A stretch of DNA of 64,000 nt from an uncultured Holophagaceae bacterium (GCA_903857495.1 CAIOFF010000017.1:62001-126000); one strand, 5' to 3'. Counted from the first letter of the stretch, positions 48,870-58,370 are shown. Notes: generated from the letters alone by a model not told the origin. Translations and numbers: made by a program.

Positions 48870-51587
48870 ATGTCGAGCCGTCGCTTGCGCTATCTCTCCC
48901 TGGTGTTGGCCGCCGGTGCCGTGCTCTCCGCCCAGACCACGGGCGGGGTGCAGGGCCGGGTGCTGGATCCGAAGGGGCGGCCCGTGGCCGGTGCGCGAAT
49001 CACACTGACGGGTGCGGGCCTGCAGGGGGGGCGGAACACCACCACGGATGAGTCCGGCGCCTACCGGTTCGGCCTCATTCCGCCGGGCGTCTGTTCCATC
49101 ACCGCCGTGAAGGAGGGCCTGAACACCGCCAAGGCGCAGGTGCAGATCGGACTGGACCGCGTCGCCACCGTGGACCTCACCCTGAACGCTGTGGCCACCG
49201 CCACGGTGGAGGTCTTCGAGACGAACGAGTCCATGGACTTGAAGGCCACCACGGTGGGGGCAAACTTCACCAGTGAGGCGATCCTGAAGCTCCCCACCTC
49301 GCGGGACTTCGCCAACATCGCCCTGCTGTCCCCGGGCGTCACACAGGACAACGCCGGGTTCAAGGTCTACGGCTCCTCGGGCGCCGAGAACAACTTCATG
49401 GTGGACGGCATCAACACGACCAACGTGGAGTTCGGCACCCAGGGCAAGAAGATCCCCCAGGAATTCGTGCAGGAATTCCAGGTCAAGACAGGCGGCTACG
49501 AGGCCGAGTACGGCAAGGCCACCGGCGGCATCATCAACGTCATCACCAAGTCCGGCGGCAACGAGTTCACCGGGGACATCTTCGCCTACACCGAAGGCAG
49601 CATCTTCAAGAGCGGCAACCAGCACGCGAACGACGCCAACCTAAAGCAGAAGCCCCTGCTCATGGAGAACAAGACGTCTGAGTTCGGCTTCGATGTGGGC
49701 GGCCCGATCATCAAGGACAAGCTCTGGTTCTTCGCGGCCTACGACCGGCGCAGCGCCAGCCAGATCAACCAGGTGCGCGTGCCGGGGCCGGACCTCGGGC
49801 TGAAGGCTCCCACGGACTCCTCGCGGGACCTGTATGCGGTGAAGCTCACGTGGCACCTGGCCGAGAACCAGAGCCTCATCGCCTCCATCCTGGGCGATCC
49901 CCAGAAGGTGACCGGCGCGGTCAAGGACCCGCAGGGCGCGGCCTCCACCTGGGAAGGCACCAACAAGGTGGGCGGCACGGATCTCAGCCTGCGCTACGAG
50001 CTGACGGGCCCGGCGTGGTTCCTCCAACTCCAGGGCAGCCAGCACAACGAGAAGAACTCCATCCTCGCCGGCGCCGCTGGCGCCACAGTTGTCCAGACCA
50101 TTGACAACACCACCCAGCAGGCCACGGGTGGCTTCGGCCGCTTCGACGACAAGGACTTCACGCGCACGAACCTGACGGGATCCTTCACCTACTACGCCGG
50201 CACCCACGAGCTCAAGGCCGGCTTCGACTTCCAGACCGACAAGGCGACCATCAGCCGCGGCTACTCCGGCGGGCAGCAGGTGACCGACTACGGTGACGGC
50301 AGCTACTCCCACTACTACTGGACCGTGGCCGGGGCCGACGTGAACAACGCGCCCAGCATCATCTTCCACGCCTCGCCCAAGCACGAGAGCTCCGGCTACT
50401 TCCTGCAGGACAAGTGGTCCCTCCGCCCAAGCGTCACGCTCAACCTCGGCGTGCGCCTCGACACCACCAACATCAAGGACCAGCACGGGGCCACCAAGAT
50501 CTCCCTCAAGGATCAGTGGGCCCCGCGGCTCGGACTGGTCTGGGACTGGGCCGGCAAGGGCCAGGACAAGGTCTACCTGAGCCTCTCGCGTTTCTACGAA
50601 CAGGTGCCCCTCGATCTGGTCATCCGCTCCTTCAGCGACGAGAGCAATCCCACCATCTTCAACTTCAGCCGCACCAGCCTCACGCCTAACCCCGCCGCGG
50701 GCACCAGTGCCATCGTGGGCTCCTACATCGAGCCGGTGGACCCGGACTTGAAGGGCCAGTATTCCGACGAGTTCATCCTGGGTGCGGAGACCACCGTGGC
50801 TCCCAACCTGGTGCTGGGAGCCAAGTACATCCGCCGCTACATGGGCCGGGCCATCGAGGATTCCCTGGATGTCAACAGCACCTCCGGCGACTACTTCATC
50901 ATGAACCCCGGCTTCAGCGTGACGGGCAAGCAGTATCCCCGCGCCTACCGCGACTACCAGGGCGTGGAGGTGAGTGCCCAGAAGAAGTACGCGGATCACT
51001 ACACCTGGCAGGCCTCCTACCTGTGGAGCCGGCTCGAGGGCAACTACGAGGGCGCCTACCAGGGGGCGGGCGGCGCGGACGGCTCAGGCCAACTTGATCC
51101 CAACATCAACTCTGCCTTTGATGAGCCAGCCTTCATGGTGAACAGCTACGGCAAGCTCAGCGGGGACCGGACCCACCAGGTGAAGTTCAACGGCTACTAC
51201 GAGTGGGACTTCGGCCTCACCGCTGGCGCCTCTTTCAGCTATGCGACGGGCACGCCCGTGAATCGCCTGGGCTTCGCCGATCAGGTGCTGCCCTTCCCTT
51301 ACACCCGCTACGAGCTGTTCCTCAAGACCCGGGGCTCGGAAGGACGCACCCCGGACAGCACTCGTCTGGATCTGAACCTGGGCTACGCCTTCAAGGTGGC
51401 CGGAAGGAAGCAAGTCCGCCTGATGCTGGACGTCACCAACGTGCTGAACAGCCAGTCCGCCACGGCGCTGGACCAGCGCTACAACTTCAGCGGACTGGAT
51501 GTGGGCCAGACCAACCCCTACTACAAGGCTCCCACCACCTTCCAGGCTCCCCGCTCCATCCGCCTGGGGCTCCGCTACAGCTTCTGA
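48870..51587 (+). CDS. Oar-like TonB-dependent receptor
   Basis: The 905-residue outer-membrane receptor has a signal peptide (YLSLVLAAGAVLSAQ). A carboxypeptidase regulatory-like domain follows (residues 25-105; GGVQGRVLDPKGRPVAGARI). The plug contains the DGINTTNVEFGTQG and GGIINVITKSGGN strands. A long beta-barrel with many aromatic strands ends in LRLGLRYSF, with a terminal Phe as expected for outer-membrane assembly. Such Oar-type receptors import large substrates or act in adhesion; the substrate is unknown. AGGAGC precedes the ATG at 48870. It is monocistronic with a structured leader. Confidence 0.9.
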   Translation: MSSRRLRYLSLVLAAGAVLSAQTTGGVQGRVLDPKGRPVAGARITLTGAGLQGGRNTTTDESGAYRFGLIPPGVCSITAVKEGLNTAKAQVQIGLDRVATVDLTLNAVATATVEVFETNESMDLKATTVGANFTSEAILKLPTSRDFANIALLSPGVTQDNAGFKVYGSSGAENNFMVDGINTTNVEFGTQGKKIPQEFVQEFQVKTGGYEAEYGKATGGIINVITKSGGNEFTGDIFAYTEGSIFKSGNQHANDANLKQKPLLMENKTSEFGFDVGGPIIKDKLWFFAAYDRRSASQINQVRVPGPDLGLKAPTDSSRDLYAVKLTWHLAENQSLIASILGDPQKVTGAVKDPQGAASTWEGTNKVGGTDLSLRYELTGPAWFLQLQGSQHNEKNSILAGAAGATVVQTIDNTTQQATGGFGRFDDKDFTRTNLTGSFTYYAGTHELKAGFDFQTDKATISRGYSGGQQVTDYGDGSYSHYYWTVAGADVNNAPSIIFHASPKHESSGYFLQDKWSLRPSVTLNLGVRLDTTNIKDQHGATKISLKDQWAPRLGLVWDWAGKGQDKVYLSLSRFYEQVPLDLVIRSFSDESNPTIFNFSRTSLTPNPAAGTSAIVGSYIEPVDPDLKGQYSDEFILGAETTVAPNLVLGAKYIRRYMGRAIEDSLDVNSTSGDYFIMNPGFSVTGKQYPRAYRDYQGVEVSAQKKYADHYTWQASYLWSRLEGNYEGAYQGAGGADGSGQLDPNINSAFDEPAFMVNSYGKLSGDRTHQVKFNGYYEWDFGLTAGASFSYATGTPVNRLGFADQVLPFPYTRYELFLKTRGSEGRTPDSTRLDLNLGYAFKVAGRKQVRLMLDVTNVLNSQSATALDQRYNFSGLDVGQTNPYYKAPTTFQAPRSIRLGLRYSF

Positions 51588-51608
51588 GCCAACCCCAACC
51601 CTGCAGAG

Positions 51609-51628
51609 GCGGCCCCAACCGGGGCCGC
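51609..51628. terminator. Hairpin between convergent TonB receptor and gatC genes
   Basis: GCGGCCCC (51609-51616) pairs with GGGGCCGC (51621-51628), loop AACC. No T-run follows on either strand, so it is a weak or factor-assisted terminator. Confidence 0.5.
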
Positions 51629-51636
51629 TGCTGCGC

Positions 51637-51921
51637 CTACAGGACCTTCGGCACCACGAACATGCCCCGGTCCTGCTGCGGAGCGTTGGCCAGGGCCTCC
51701 GCCTGGCTGAAGGAGCTGCCGGGCTCGTCCGCCCGTCGCGGCAGGGGCCGGTCCAGGCTCGTGAGCAGGGGCTCGATGGCTTCCAGCGGCAGCTCATCCA
51801 GGCTGGCGGCGTGGCTCAGCATCCGCGCCATGGCCTCGCGCATGGGCTCCACCTCGTCCTCCCGCAAGCTCAAGTGCGCCAGCTGCGCACACCGCAAGAC
51901 ATCCTCACGCGTGACTTCCAC
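51637..51921 (-). CDS. gatC: Aspartyl/glutamyl-tRNA amidotransferase subunit C
   Basis: The 94-residue GatC stabilises GatAB, which converts Glu-tRNA-Gln or Asp-tRNA-Asn to the amide. It shows the conserved N-terminus VTREDVLRCAQLAHLSL and the C-terminal Pro/Arg-rich strand. Length is normal. gatA and gatB are not in the window. Repeats fill the gap behind it. Confidence 0.9.
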   Translation of the reverse strand: MEVTREDVLRCAQLAHLSLREDEVEPMREAMARMLSHAASLDELPLEAIEPLLTSLDRPLPRRADEPGSSFSQAEALANAPQQDRGMFVVPKVL

Positions 51922-51961
51922 ATCGGCTCCTTAGCAACCACAGAAAACAAGAAAAAACAAA

Positions 51962-52054
51962 TTAACCACAAAGAACACAAAGGGCACAAAGAAAAGCAGG
52001 TAATGCCGACACGCCAGTTGTGGGCTTTGTGTTCTTTGTGTTCTTTGTGGTTAA
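51962..52054. repeat. Palindromic repeat of family B, copy 2
   Basis: The left arm begins TTAACCACAAAGAACACAAA (51962-51981) and the right arm is TTTGTGTTCTTTGTGGTTAA (52035-52054). The loop is about 30 bases. The same motif forms 11475-11546. It ends 15 bases from the stop of the GxxExxY gene. Confidence 0.8.
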
Positions 52055-52068
52055 AAAATCTTTTTCAG

Positions 52069-52446
52069 TTATTTCGGTTCCCAAATGAATTTGCGGATCT
52101 CAAACCGGGGAGATCCGAAGTTGATCAAGAGCCCATGTTCGAAACGCGAGGCCTTGAGGTAACCGAGGATCTGGGCTTCGTGCTCGGGGGCTAGGCTCTT
52201 TGCGGTTTTCAGCTCCACGATCAGAACATCCTCCACGACCAGATCGGCCAGATAGTCGCCAATCAGGGTGCCATCTTCATCGAACACCTTGAGAGACTGC
52301 TGTTGGATCACCTTCAGCCCGGCCTTCTGTAGCCGGTGGGCCAGGGCATTCTCATAGACTTTCTCCAGGTGCCCGTGGCCCAGGTAGGCATGGACCTGGA
52401 AGGCCGTCTGCCGAACCTGGTCGCAGAGAACCTTGACGTCGGACAT
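52069..52446 (-). CDS. GxxExxY-family protein
   Basis: This 125-residue protein has the diagnostic motif in GHGHLEKVYENALAHRL (G-x-x-E-x-x-Y) and a PD-(D/E)XK-like core with IGDYLADLVVEDVLIVELKT. Members are small nuclease-fold proteins of unknown function, often multi-copy in a genome. The ATG follows the tsaD stop by about 20 bases. The palindromic repeat beside it may travel with it. Activity on nucleic acid is inferred from the fold only. Confidence 0.85.
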   Translation of the reverse strand: MSDVKVLCDQVRQTAFQVHAYLGHGHLEKVYENALAHRLQKAGLKVIQQQSLKVFDEDGTLIGDYLADLVVEDVLIVELKTAKSLAPEHEAQILGYLKASRFEHGLLINFGSPRFEIRKFIWEPK

Positions 52447-52466
52447 GCCACCTCCCTGTGGTGGGG

Positions 52467-53486
52467 TTAGACAAGTTTCAGGTCGGCGTCGGCGTTCTGG
52501 GACCAGGGGTCGGGATCGGGTTTCAGCAGGGCGCCGGCGGCGGCGATCATGGCGCCGTTGTCGGTGCAGAGGCGGGGCTCGGGGATGGCCAGCACCAGAC
52601 CATGCCGGGCCGCGAGCAGGGCGGCCTCGGCGCGGAGCCGGGAGTTGCAGGCCACGCCGCCGCTGAGCACCAGGCTGCGGGCGTCGTGCTCCTCGGCCAG
52701 GGCGGGGATGGGCTTCAGCAGCCAGGTGGCGATGGCCTCCTGCAGGCTGCGGCAGAGGCCCTGGACCTCGGGATCCGCCGCGCCCGCGGTGGCCAGGCGG
52801 GGGTTCCGCTCCACCCGCAGCTTCACGCCGGTCTTGAGGCCCGAGAAGCTCCAGGAGGCCTTGCCGTCGCGGAACTTCGGCGGCGTGAAGGGCTCGGCGG
52901 CCCGGCCTGCGGTCTGGGCGCAGGCGTCCACCACGGGACCCCCGGGGTAGCCCAGGTTCAGCATGCGGGCGGTCTTGTCGAAGGCCTCGCCGGCGGCGTC
53001 ATCCCGGGTCTTCTGCAGCAGCTGGAGGGAGGTCCAGTCCGCGGCCCGGTAGAGGTGGGTGTGGCCCCCGGAGACCAGCAGCACCAGGGCCGGGAAGGGC
53101 AGGTCCGGGGATGCGAAGCGGGCCGCGTTCAGGTGGCCCAGCAGGTGGTGGACGCCCACCCAGGGGAGCCCGTGCCGCCAGGCCGCGGCCTTGCTGGCGC
53201 TGAAGGTGGCCAGGAGGCTCCCGACCAGGCCCGGCCCCCGGGTGACCGCGATGCGGTCGAGGTCCGCCCAGCCGACACCTGCCTGGGCCAGGGCACCCGC
53301 CATGACCGCGCGCACCTGCAGCAGGTGCTCCCGGGCCGCCAGCTCAGGGACCACGCCCCCGAAGGGGCCGTGGATGGCGTCCTGGCTCTCCCGCACCAGG
53401 GAGCGGAGCCGCGGACCTGCGGCGGCCTCCTCCACCACCGCGGCGGAGCAGTCGTCGCAGGAGGATTCAAGGCCCAGGACCAGCAT
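52467..53486 (-). CDS. tsaD: tRNA N6-adenosine threonylcarbamoyltransferase TsaD
   Basis: This 339-residue enzyme makes the t6A37 modification of ANN-reading tRNAs with TsaB/C/E. It starts LGLESSCDDCSAAV and contains GVVPELAAREHL, a metal-binding segment GVHHLLGHLN (two His three apart; the usual Glu between them is Leu here), VSGGHTHLY, GEAFDKTARMLNLGYPGGP, SFSGLKTGV and the C-terminal CTDNGAMIA with the metal Asp. Length is normal. The next gene on this strand is the GxxExxY frame. Confidence 0.95.
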   Translation of the reverse strand: MLVLGLESSCDDCSAAVVEEAAAGPRLRSLVRESQDAIHGPFGGVVPELAAREHLLQVRAVMAGALAQAGVGWADLDRIAVTRGPGLVGSLLATFSASKAAAWRHGLPWVGVHHLLGHLNAARFASPDLPFPALVLLVSGGHTHLYRAADWTSLQLLQKTRDDAAGEAFDKTARMLNLGYPGGPVVDACAQTAGRAAEPFTPPKFRDGKASWSFSGLKTGVKLRVERNPRLATAGAADPEVQGLCRSLQEAIATWLLKPIPALAEEHDARSLVLSGGVACNSRLRAEAALLAARHGLVLAIPEPRLCTDNGAMIAAAGALLKPDPDPWSQNADADLKLV

Positions 53487-53530
53487 CCGCCAAGTGTATC
53501 CTGGGGGTCAGTCGCTGACGGAGTCCTGAG

Positions 53531-54787
53531 ATGCGCCGCTTCCTGGCCGCCCTGCTGATGTGTGGCGCCGTGATGGGTCAGACCACCATCGTCATGTCCA
53601 AGCCCCCCAAGGCGCCCGAGACCATTGTGCAGCTGGCCAAGAAGCTGAAGCGCAGCCAGGGCGCGGCGTGGCTCCTCCTGGATGCGCCCAAGGCCGACTG
53701 GGTGGCTGGCTTCAGAGGCCTGCTCGGCCAGGACGAGGACCTCATGGTGCTGGGACTCCCACTGGAGTCCTATGGGCCGAAGACGCCGCTGGCCGCCGAG
53801 CTGCGGACCCAGCAGGGCTGGGGCCCGGAGGCCGCGTGGGCCCTGCTGGGGCCTGGGGCCCGGGTGCTGGGCAGCGGCAAGACCCTGCCAACGGCCCGGC
53901 AGCTGCTGGACCTGGCAGAGGGCAACGGCATCCGGGGGGAGCTGAGGGACCTGGAGAGCTTCGTGGCCAGCCACCCCGACCACCTGCAGGCCCAACGTCA
54001 GCTGCTGGTGCGGCACCTCAACCTGGCTGCCCGACGCACGTTCCGGCTGGTGAAGACCCTCCCGAGGAAGGATGCGGAGGGCAGCCTGCTGCCTTCGGTG
54101 GTTGAGAAGCCGCTGACGGAAGCCGAGGACGAGCGGGTGTGGGGCCGGGCCGCGGCGCTGCTGACGCGCCATGTCCAGAGTGGCGACTTCCGGCTGGGCC
54201 GGGGCACCCTGCCCGTCGCCCTTCAGGAGGTCGGGCAGGCCTCGCCCCGGCTGAGGGGGGCTGCCCTGAGGTGCCTGCCCACGGTGGAGGAGGCCCTGCG
54301 GCAGGACCCGGGGGACTTCGCCACCTGGAGCCTCTGGCAGAGCCTCGCAGAGGCGGCGGGCGGGCGTCCCCTGCGGCCCCTCCTGGACGCTCTCGTGCTG
54401 CCCCCGGGGGACCAGCTGGGCATCCCCGAGACTGTGTTCACGGCCTTCATCCGCGGGGCCCGGGCCCGGGAAGACTGGACCGGCATCCTCGATGTCCTGG
54501 GACCGCGCTGGGACCAGAAGAAGGACCAGGAGCTGGAGATCCTCTTCATCGGCGACGATGGGGCGCGTCAGGACGGCCTCAAGAGCACCTGGGACTCCCT
54601 GCTGAAGCCCATCGTGGAAGCCCAGCTGCGCCTGGGCCGCACCCTGGATGCGGATCAGGTCATCCGGGATGCCATGGTCTGGATGCCCTCCAAGGGCCTG
54701 CCGGGCTGGGCCGCGGCCCTGGCCCAGGCCTGCGGGCAGCCCTCCCTGGCGACCCAGTGGGCCGCCCTGACCGTGCCCAAGGGGTGA
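53531..54787 (+). CDS. Exported protein, paralogue 1 of a tandem pair
   Basis: The 418-residue protein has a signal peptide (MRRFLAALLMCGAVMG). It alternates alpha/beta and helical segments. The N-terminal part resembles a thioredoxin-like or receiver-like sandwich without its cysteines (AWLLLDAPKADWVAGF, LMVLGLPLESYG). The rest is a helical array (LRDLESFVASHPDHLQAQRQL, LPTVEEALRQDPGDFATWSLW). It shares layout and several segments with the next gene, so they are a tandem duplication. It is divergent from tsaD, 44 bases away. Function is unknown. Confidence 0.75.
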   Translation: MRRFLAALLMCGAVMGQTTIVMSKPPKAPETIVQLAKKLKRSQGAAWLLLDAPKADWVAGFRGLLGQDEDLMVLGLPLESYGPKTPLAAELRTQQGWGPEAAWALLGPGARVLGSGKTLPTARQLLDLAEGNGIRGELRDLESFVASHPDHLQAQRQLLVRHLNLAARRTFRLVKTLPRKDAEGSLLPSVVEKPLTEAEDERVWGRAAALLTRHVQSGDFRLGRGTLPVALQEVGQASPRLRGAALRCLPTVEEALRQDPGDFATWSLWQSLAEAAGGRPLRPLLDALVLPPGDQLGIPETVFTAFIRGARAREDWTGILDVLGPRWDQKKDQELEILFIGDDGARQDGLKSTWDSLLKPIVEAQLRLGRTLDADQVIRDAMVWMPSKGLPGWAAALAQACGQPSLATQWAALTVPKG

Positions 54788-54789
54788 GC

Positions 54790-56061
54790 ATGCGCCGCCC
54801 CCTGGTCGCCCTCCTGCTCGTCCTGCCTGCGGCCCTGGCGGCCCAGGGCCGGCCCGGCGGCCCACCGGGCTCCATGGGCATGCGGGGCTCCGCTTCCCCG
54901 GCGGACGCCTTCGAGCGCCAGCTGAAGCAGAACCGCCTGGGCCTGTGGCTGGTGCTGGAGGACGAGGGTGCCACCTGGGGGGCTCCGGCCCGGGCGGCCC
55001 TGCAGGACGACGCCCTGCTCGCGCTGAACCTGCCGCTGCTGCTGGTGGGCGGCAAGAAGCCCGACGCCGTGTCGACCTACGTCCGGGAGCGCTATGGCTG
55101 GCTGCGTGGCGGGCACTGGGCCCTGGTCGATGCCGACGGGCGCGTGCTGGCGGAGGGGGCCACCTCGCCCGATGCCGCGAAGCTGGCCGCGGCGGCGGAG
55201 CGTGCGGGCCTGAAGACCCGGGCCCAGGAACTGACCGAGTTCCTCACCCGGAACGCGGACCACCTGGAGGCCCAGGCGGCGTTGCTCCGCGAGCGCACCC
55301 TCGTCGCCTGCCGCCGCACCCAGCGGGCGCTGGGCCCCGAGATCCTGAAGAAGACCGCCGAGGAGGCGGCCGGAAAGCCCGGCGAGCCCCTGCTGCTGAG
55401 CACCGAGCAGGACGCGAAGATCTGGTCCGAGACCGCGCGGCTGCTGGACCGCCTGTTCCAGGGCGCCTGGATCGAAGTCGCCTCGGACCTGCCCTGGGCC
55501 CTCACCGGGGCCGAGGCCACCCACTCGCCCACCATGCGGGCCCTCTGGGCGCAGCGCCTGCCCCTGGTCGAGGACGCCCTGCGCCGCCAGCCCAACGCCT
55601 GGGACCTCTGGCGGATCTGGATTCTGGGCGCGGACATCTCCGGTGGGCGGGCCCTCTCGCCGCTGCTGGCCAGCCTGGAGCCCCTCCCGGGCACCGCACC
55701 CGAGGACTGGCCCCCGGCGGCCGTGCTTGAGGCCTTCGTGCGGGATGCCAAGAAGCGGGGCGACTGGCGCGCCATCCGGGAGGCCATGGAGCCCCGCTGG
55801 GACGAGTGGCGCCGGGATGCCCGGCGGGCGGCCATGGGGCAGGGGCCCGGCGAGCGCATCTGGTCCCGGATCCTGCAGCCGCTGGTGGAGTCCCTCATCA
55901 GCCTGGGGGACGCGGGCGCCGCGGACCAGGTGGTGCAGCAGGCCCTGGAGACGCTGCGCTGGGAAGGGGTGGCGGCCCAGGCCCGGGACCTGGCCCAGCG
56001 GCTCAACCGCAGCGACCTCGCGGTGCGGTGGGGCGCCCTGTCCCAGGCCCCGCCCCGATGA
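54790..56061 (+). CDS. Exported protein, paralogue 2 of a tandem pair
   Basis: The 423-residue protein has a signal peptide (RRPLVALLLVLPAALAAQG) and the same layout as its neighbour: an N-terminal alpha/beta domain (LGLWLVLEDEGATWG, LNLPLLLVGG, WALVDADGRVLAEG) then helices such as ELTEFLTRNADHLEAQAALL and VEDALRRQPNAWDLWRIW. These correspond to ESFVASHPDHLQAQRQLL and VEEALRQDPGDFATWSLW in paralogue 1. It starts two bases after the previous stop and its own stop overlaps the priA start (ATGA). Function is unknown. Confidence 0.75.
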   Translation: MRRPLVALLLVLPAALAAQGRPGGPPGSMGMRGSASPADAFERQLKQNRLGLWLVLEDEGATWGAPARAALQDDALLALNLPLLLVGGKKPDAVSTYVRERYGWLRGGHWALVDADGRVLAEGATSPDAAKLAAAAERAGLKTRAQELTEFLTRNADHLEAQAALLRERTLVACRRTQRALGPEILKKTAEEAAGKPGEPLLLSTEQDAKIWSETARLLDRLFQGAWIEVASDLPWALTGAEATHSPTMRALWAQRLPLVEDALRRQPNAWDLWRIWILGADISGGRALSPLLASLEPLPGTAPEDWPPAAVLEAFVRDAKKRGDWRAIREAMEPRWDEWRRDARRAAMGQGPGERIWSRILQPLVESLISLGDAGAADQVVQQALETLRWEGVAAQARDLAQRLNRSDLAVRWGALSQAPPR

Positions 56062-58343
56062 GTGATGCCTCTCCCAACCTGGTGCCGACGCGGGTCCAGC
56101 TGAACCGGCCCCTGCCGCCGCTCACCTACCTGGCGCCGGAGGATCTCCCCGCCGGCGTGCGGGTGCGGGTGAAGCTGCGCAACAGCCTGGCCTTCGGGCT
56201 GGCCATGGGGCCGGAGCCCGCCCCGCCCGCCGCGAAGCTGCGGCCCCTCGAGCTGGTGCTGGATCCCTTCCCCCTGCTGCCGCCCAAGCTGCGGGAGCTG
56301 CACACCTTCGCCGCCCGCTACTACGGCTGCCTGGAGGCCAACCTGCTGCCCCTCAGCCTGCCCCAGGCGCTGCTCCCGAACTGGGAGGCCGATGAGGATG
56401 GCCAGCGGCTGTCCTTCCACCGGGACCGCGGGGCCTGGGGCGTCCTGGCGGACCTCGGGGACGCCTGGCACCGCGATCCTACGCTGCTGCCGACGCTGCT
56501 GCACCGCGCGCTGCGGCGCGGGGCCGGCTTCACGGAAGTGCGCCTCACCGGGGCTCCCCATCCCCCCCGGGTGACCCCGGCCCAGGCCAAGCTGCTGCTT
56601 GCCCTGGAGGAGGCCGGGGGGTCGCTCATGGAGCCGGAGCTGCTCGAAGCCGCCGGCGTGGGCGCCTCGGTGCTGAACACCCTGGAGAAGCGGGGCCTGG
56701 TCACGCGCATGAAGCGGGTCGACCTGCTGGCCCAGCGCCGGGAGGCGGGCACGGACCGCACCGTGGTCCTGAACGACGAGCAGCAGACGGCCCTGGATGC
56801 TGTCGCCCTGGGAGCCTTCGGCGTCCACCTGCTGCAGGGGGTCACCGGGTCCGGCAAGACCGAGGTCTACCTGGCCCTGGCCGAGCGGGTGCTGGCCGCG
56901 GGCCGCCGCGTGCTGTGGCTGGTGCCGGAGATCGGCCTCACGGGCAGCCTCCTGGATCGGCTGGAGGCCCGCTTCCCGGGCCGGGTCGCCGTGGGTCACG
57001 CGGGGCTCAACGCGGGTGAGAAGCACGGCGATGTGGTGCGCCTGCTGTTCAACGGGGCAGACCTCTTCGTGGGGGTGCGGAACGCGGTGCTGGCGCCCCT
57101 GCGCGACATCGGCCTCATCGTCGTGGACGAGGAACAGGAGGGCTCCTACAAGTCCGAGGAGCACCCCCGCGTCAACGCCCGGGACCTGGCCATCAAGCGC
57201 GCCCAGTTGGAGGACTGCCCCATCGTGCTGGGCAGCGCCACGCCCAGCCTGGAGAGCTGGCAGGCCGCTCAGACCGGGCGCTACCGGCTGCTGCGCCTTA
57301 CTCAGCGACCCGCAGGCGTCACGCTGCCCACGGTGGAGATCGTGGACCTGCGCGATGCCTACCGGCAGGCCCGGCGGAAGGTGATCTTCGCGCCGCCCCT
57401 GCTGCAGGCGCTCACCGAGACCGTGGCCCGGGGCGAGCAGTCGCTGCTGCTGCTGAACCGCCGCGGCTATGAGAACTTCTGGATGTGCCGCGCCTGCGGC
57501 AAGAACCTCGGCTGCCCGCACTGCGCCATCTCCCTGACCTACCACCGGGGCGACTTCCGCCTGCGCTGCCACCTCTGCGGCCACGAGACCGTGCCGCCCG
57601 AGGCCTGTCCCGACTGCGGCGCCGAGCACCTGCGGGGCGTGGGCGAGGGCACGGAGCAGGTGGAGGAGCACCTGCGGCAGCTGTTCCCCGCGGCCCGGAT
57701 CCTGCGCCTGGACCGCGACACCACCCGGCGGCGCGGCTCCCTTGAGGCGGGCCTGCTGGCCGCCGAGGCCGGCGAGGTGGACATCCTGGTGGGCACCCAG
57801 ATGCTGGCCAAGGGGCACACCTTCCCCAGGCTCACGCTGGTGGGCGTGATCAATGCAGACCAGGGCCTCAAGGTCGCGGACTTCCGGGCCTCGGAGCGCA
57901 CCTTCCAGCTGCTCACCCAGGTGGCCGGCCGGGCCGGGCGGGCAGAGCTGCAGGGCCGCGTGATCCTCCAGACCTACTCGCCGGACCATCCCGCCATCAG
58001 CTTCGCCCTGGCCCAGGACTTCGAGGGCTTCGCTGCCTCGGAGCTGCCCTTCCGCCAGGGCCTGGGCTATCCCCCCTTCACGGCGCTCTCGCTCTACCGC
58101 GCCGAGGCGGACACGCCCCAGGCGGCCCGGGAGGCCCTGGAGGCCTTCCGGCAGCGGCTCACCGTGCCGGGGCTGCGCGTCCTCGGCCCCCTGGAGGCCC
58201 CCGTGCCCCGGGTGAAGGACCGCTGGCGCATGCACCTGCTGCTGAAGGCCAGCCGCGGCGCCCTGAGCGAGGTCCTCGCCCGCCACCCCCTGGAACCAGC
58301 TGGCCTGATCCACGTGGATCGGGACCCGCTGCAGTTCGGGTAG
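56058..58343 (+). CDS. priA: Primosomal helicase PriA
   Basis: The 761-residue 3'-5' superfamily 2 helicase restarts stalled replication forks. The N-terminal DNA-binding domain is followed by Walker A GVTGSGKTEVYL (about residue 260), a DEEQ box in VVDEEQEGSYK (most PriA have DEEH) and GSATPSLESWQ. The zinc-binding segment has eight cysteines (CRACGKNLGCPHC, CHLCGHE, CPDCG). The C-terminal helicase motifs include ILVGTQMLAKGHTFP and QVAGRAGRAE. Length and order match the family. The start overlaps the stop of the previous gene. Confidence 0.95.
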   Translation: MSDASPNLVPTRVQLNRPLPPLTYLAPEDLPAGVRVRVKLRNSLAFGLAMGPEPAPPAAKLRPLELVLDPFPLLPPKLRELHTFAARYYGCLEANLLPLSLPQALLPNWEADEDGQRLSFHRDRGAWGVLADLGDAWHRDPTLLPTLLHRALRRGAGFTEVRLTGAPHPPRVTPAQAKLLLALEEAGGSLMEPELLEAAGVGASVLNTLEKRGLVTRMKRVDLLAQRREAGTDRTVVLNDEQQTALDAVALGAFGVHLLQGVTGSGKTEVYLALAERVLAAGRRVLWLVPEIGLTGSLLDRLEARFPGRVAVGHAGLNAGEKHGDVVRLLFNGADLFVGVRNAVLAPLRDIGLIVVDEEQEGSYKSEEHPRVNARDLAIKRAQLEDCPIVLGSATPSLESWQAAQTGRYRLLRLTQRPAGVTLPTVEIVDLRDAYRQARRKVIFAPPLLQALTETVARGEQSLLLLNRRGYENFWMCRACGKNLGCPHCAISLTYHRGDFRLRCHLCGHETVPPEACPDCGAEHLRGVGEGTEQVEEHLRQLFPAARILRLDRDTTRRRGSLEAGLLAAEAGEVDILVGTQMLAKGHTFPRLTLVGVINADQGLKVADFRASERTFQLLTQVAGRAGRAELQGRVILQTYSPDHPAISFALAQDFEGFAASELPFRQGLGYPPFTALSLYRAEADTPQAAREALEAFRQRLTVPGLRVLGPLEAPVPRVKDRWRMHLLLKASRGALSEVLARHPLEPAGLIHVDRDPLQFG

Positions 58344-58370
58344 TGTATAAAATTTATGCATTTATCGTAT

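Noticed and set aside
55092-58361. Minus-strand frame of 1089 codons opposite paralogue 2 and priA
   Set aside because: Shadow of priA and its neighbour; repetitive Gly/Gln/His-rich product.
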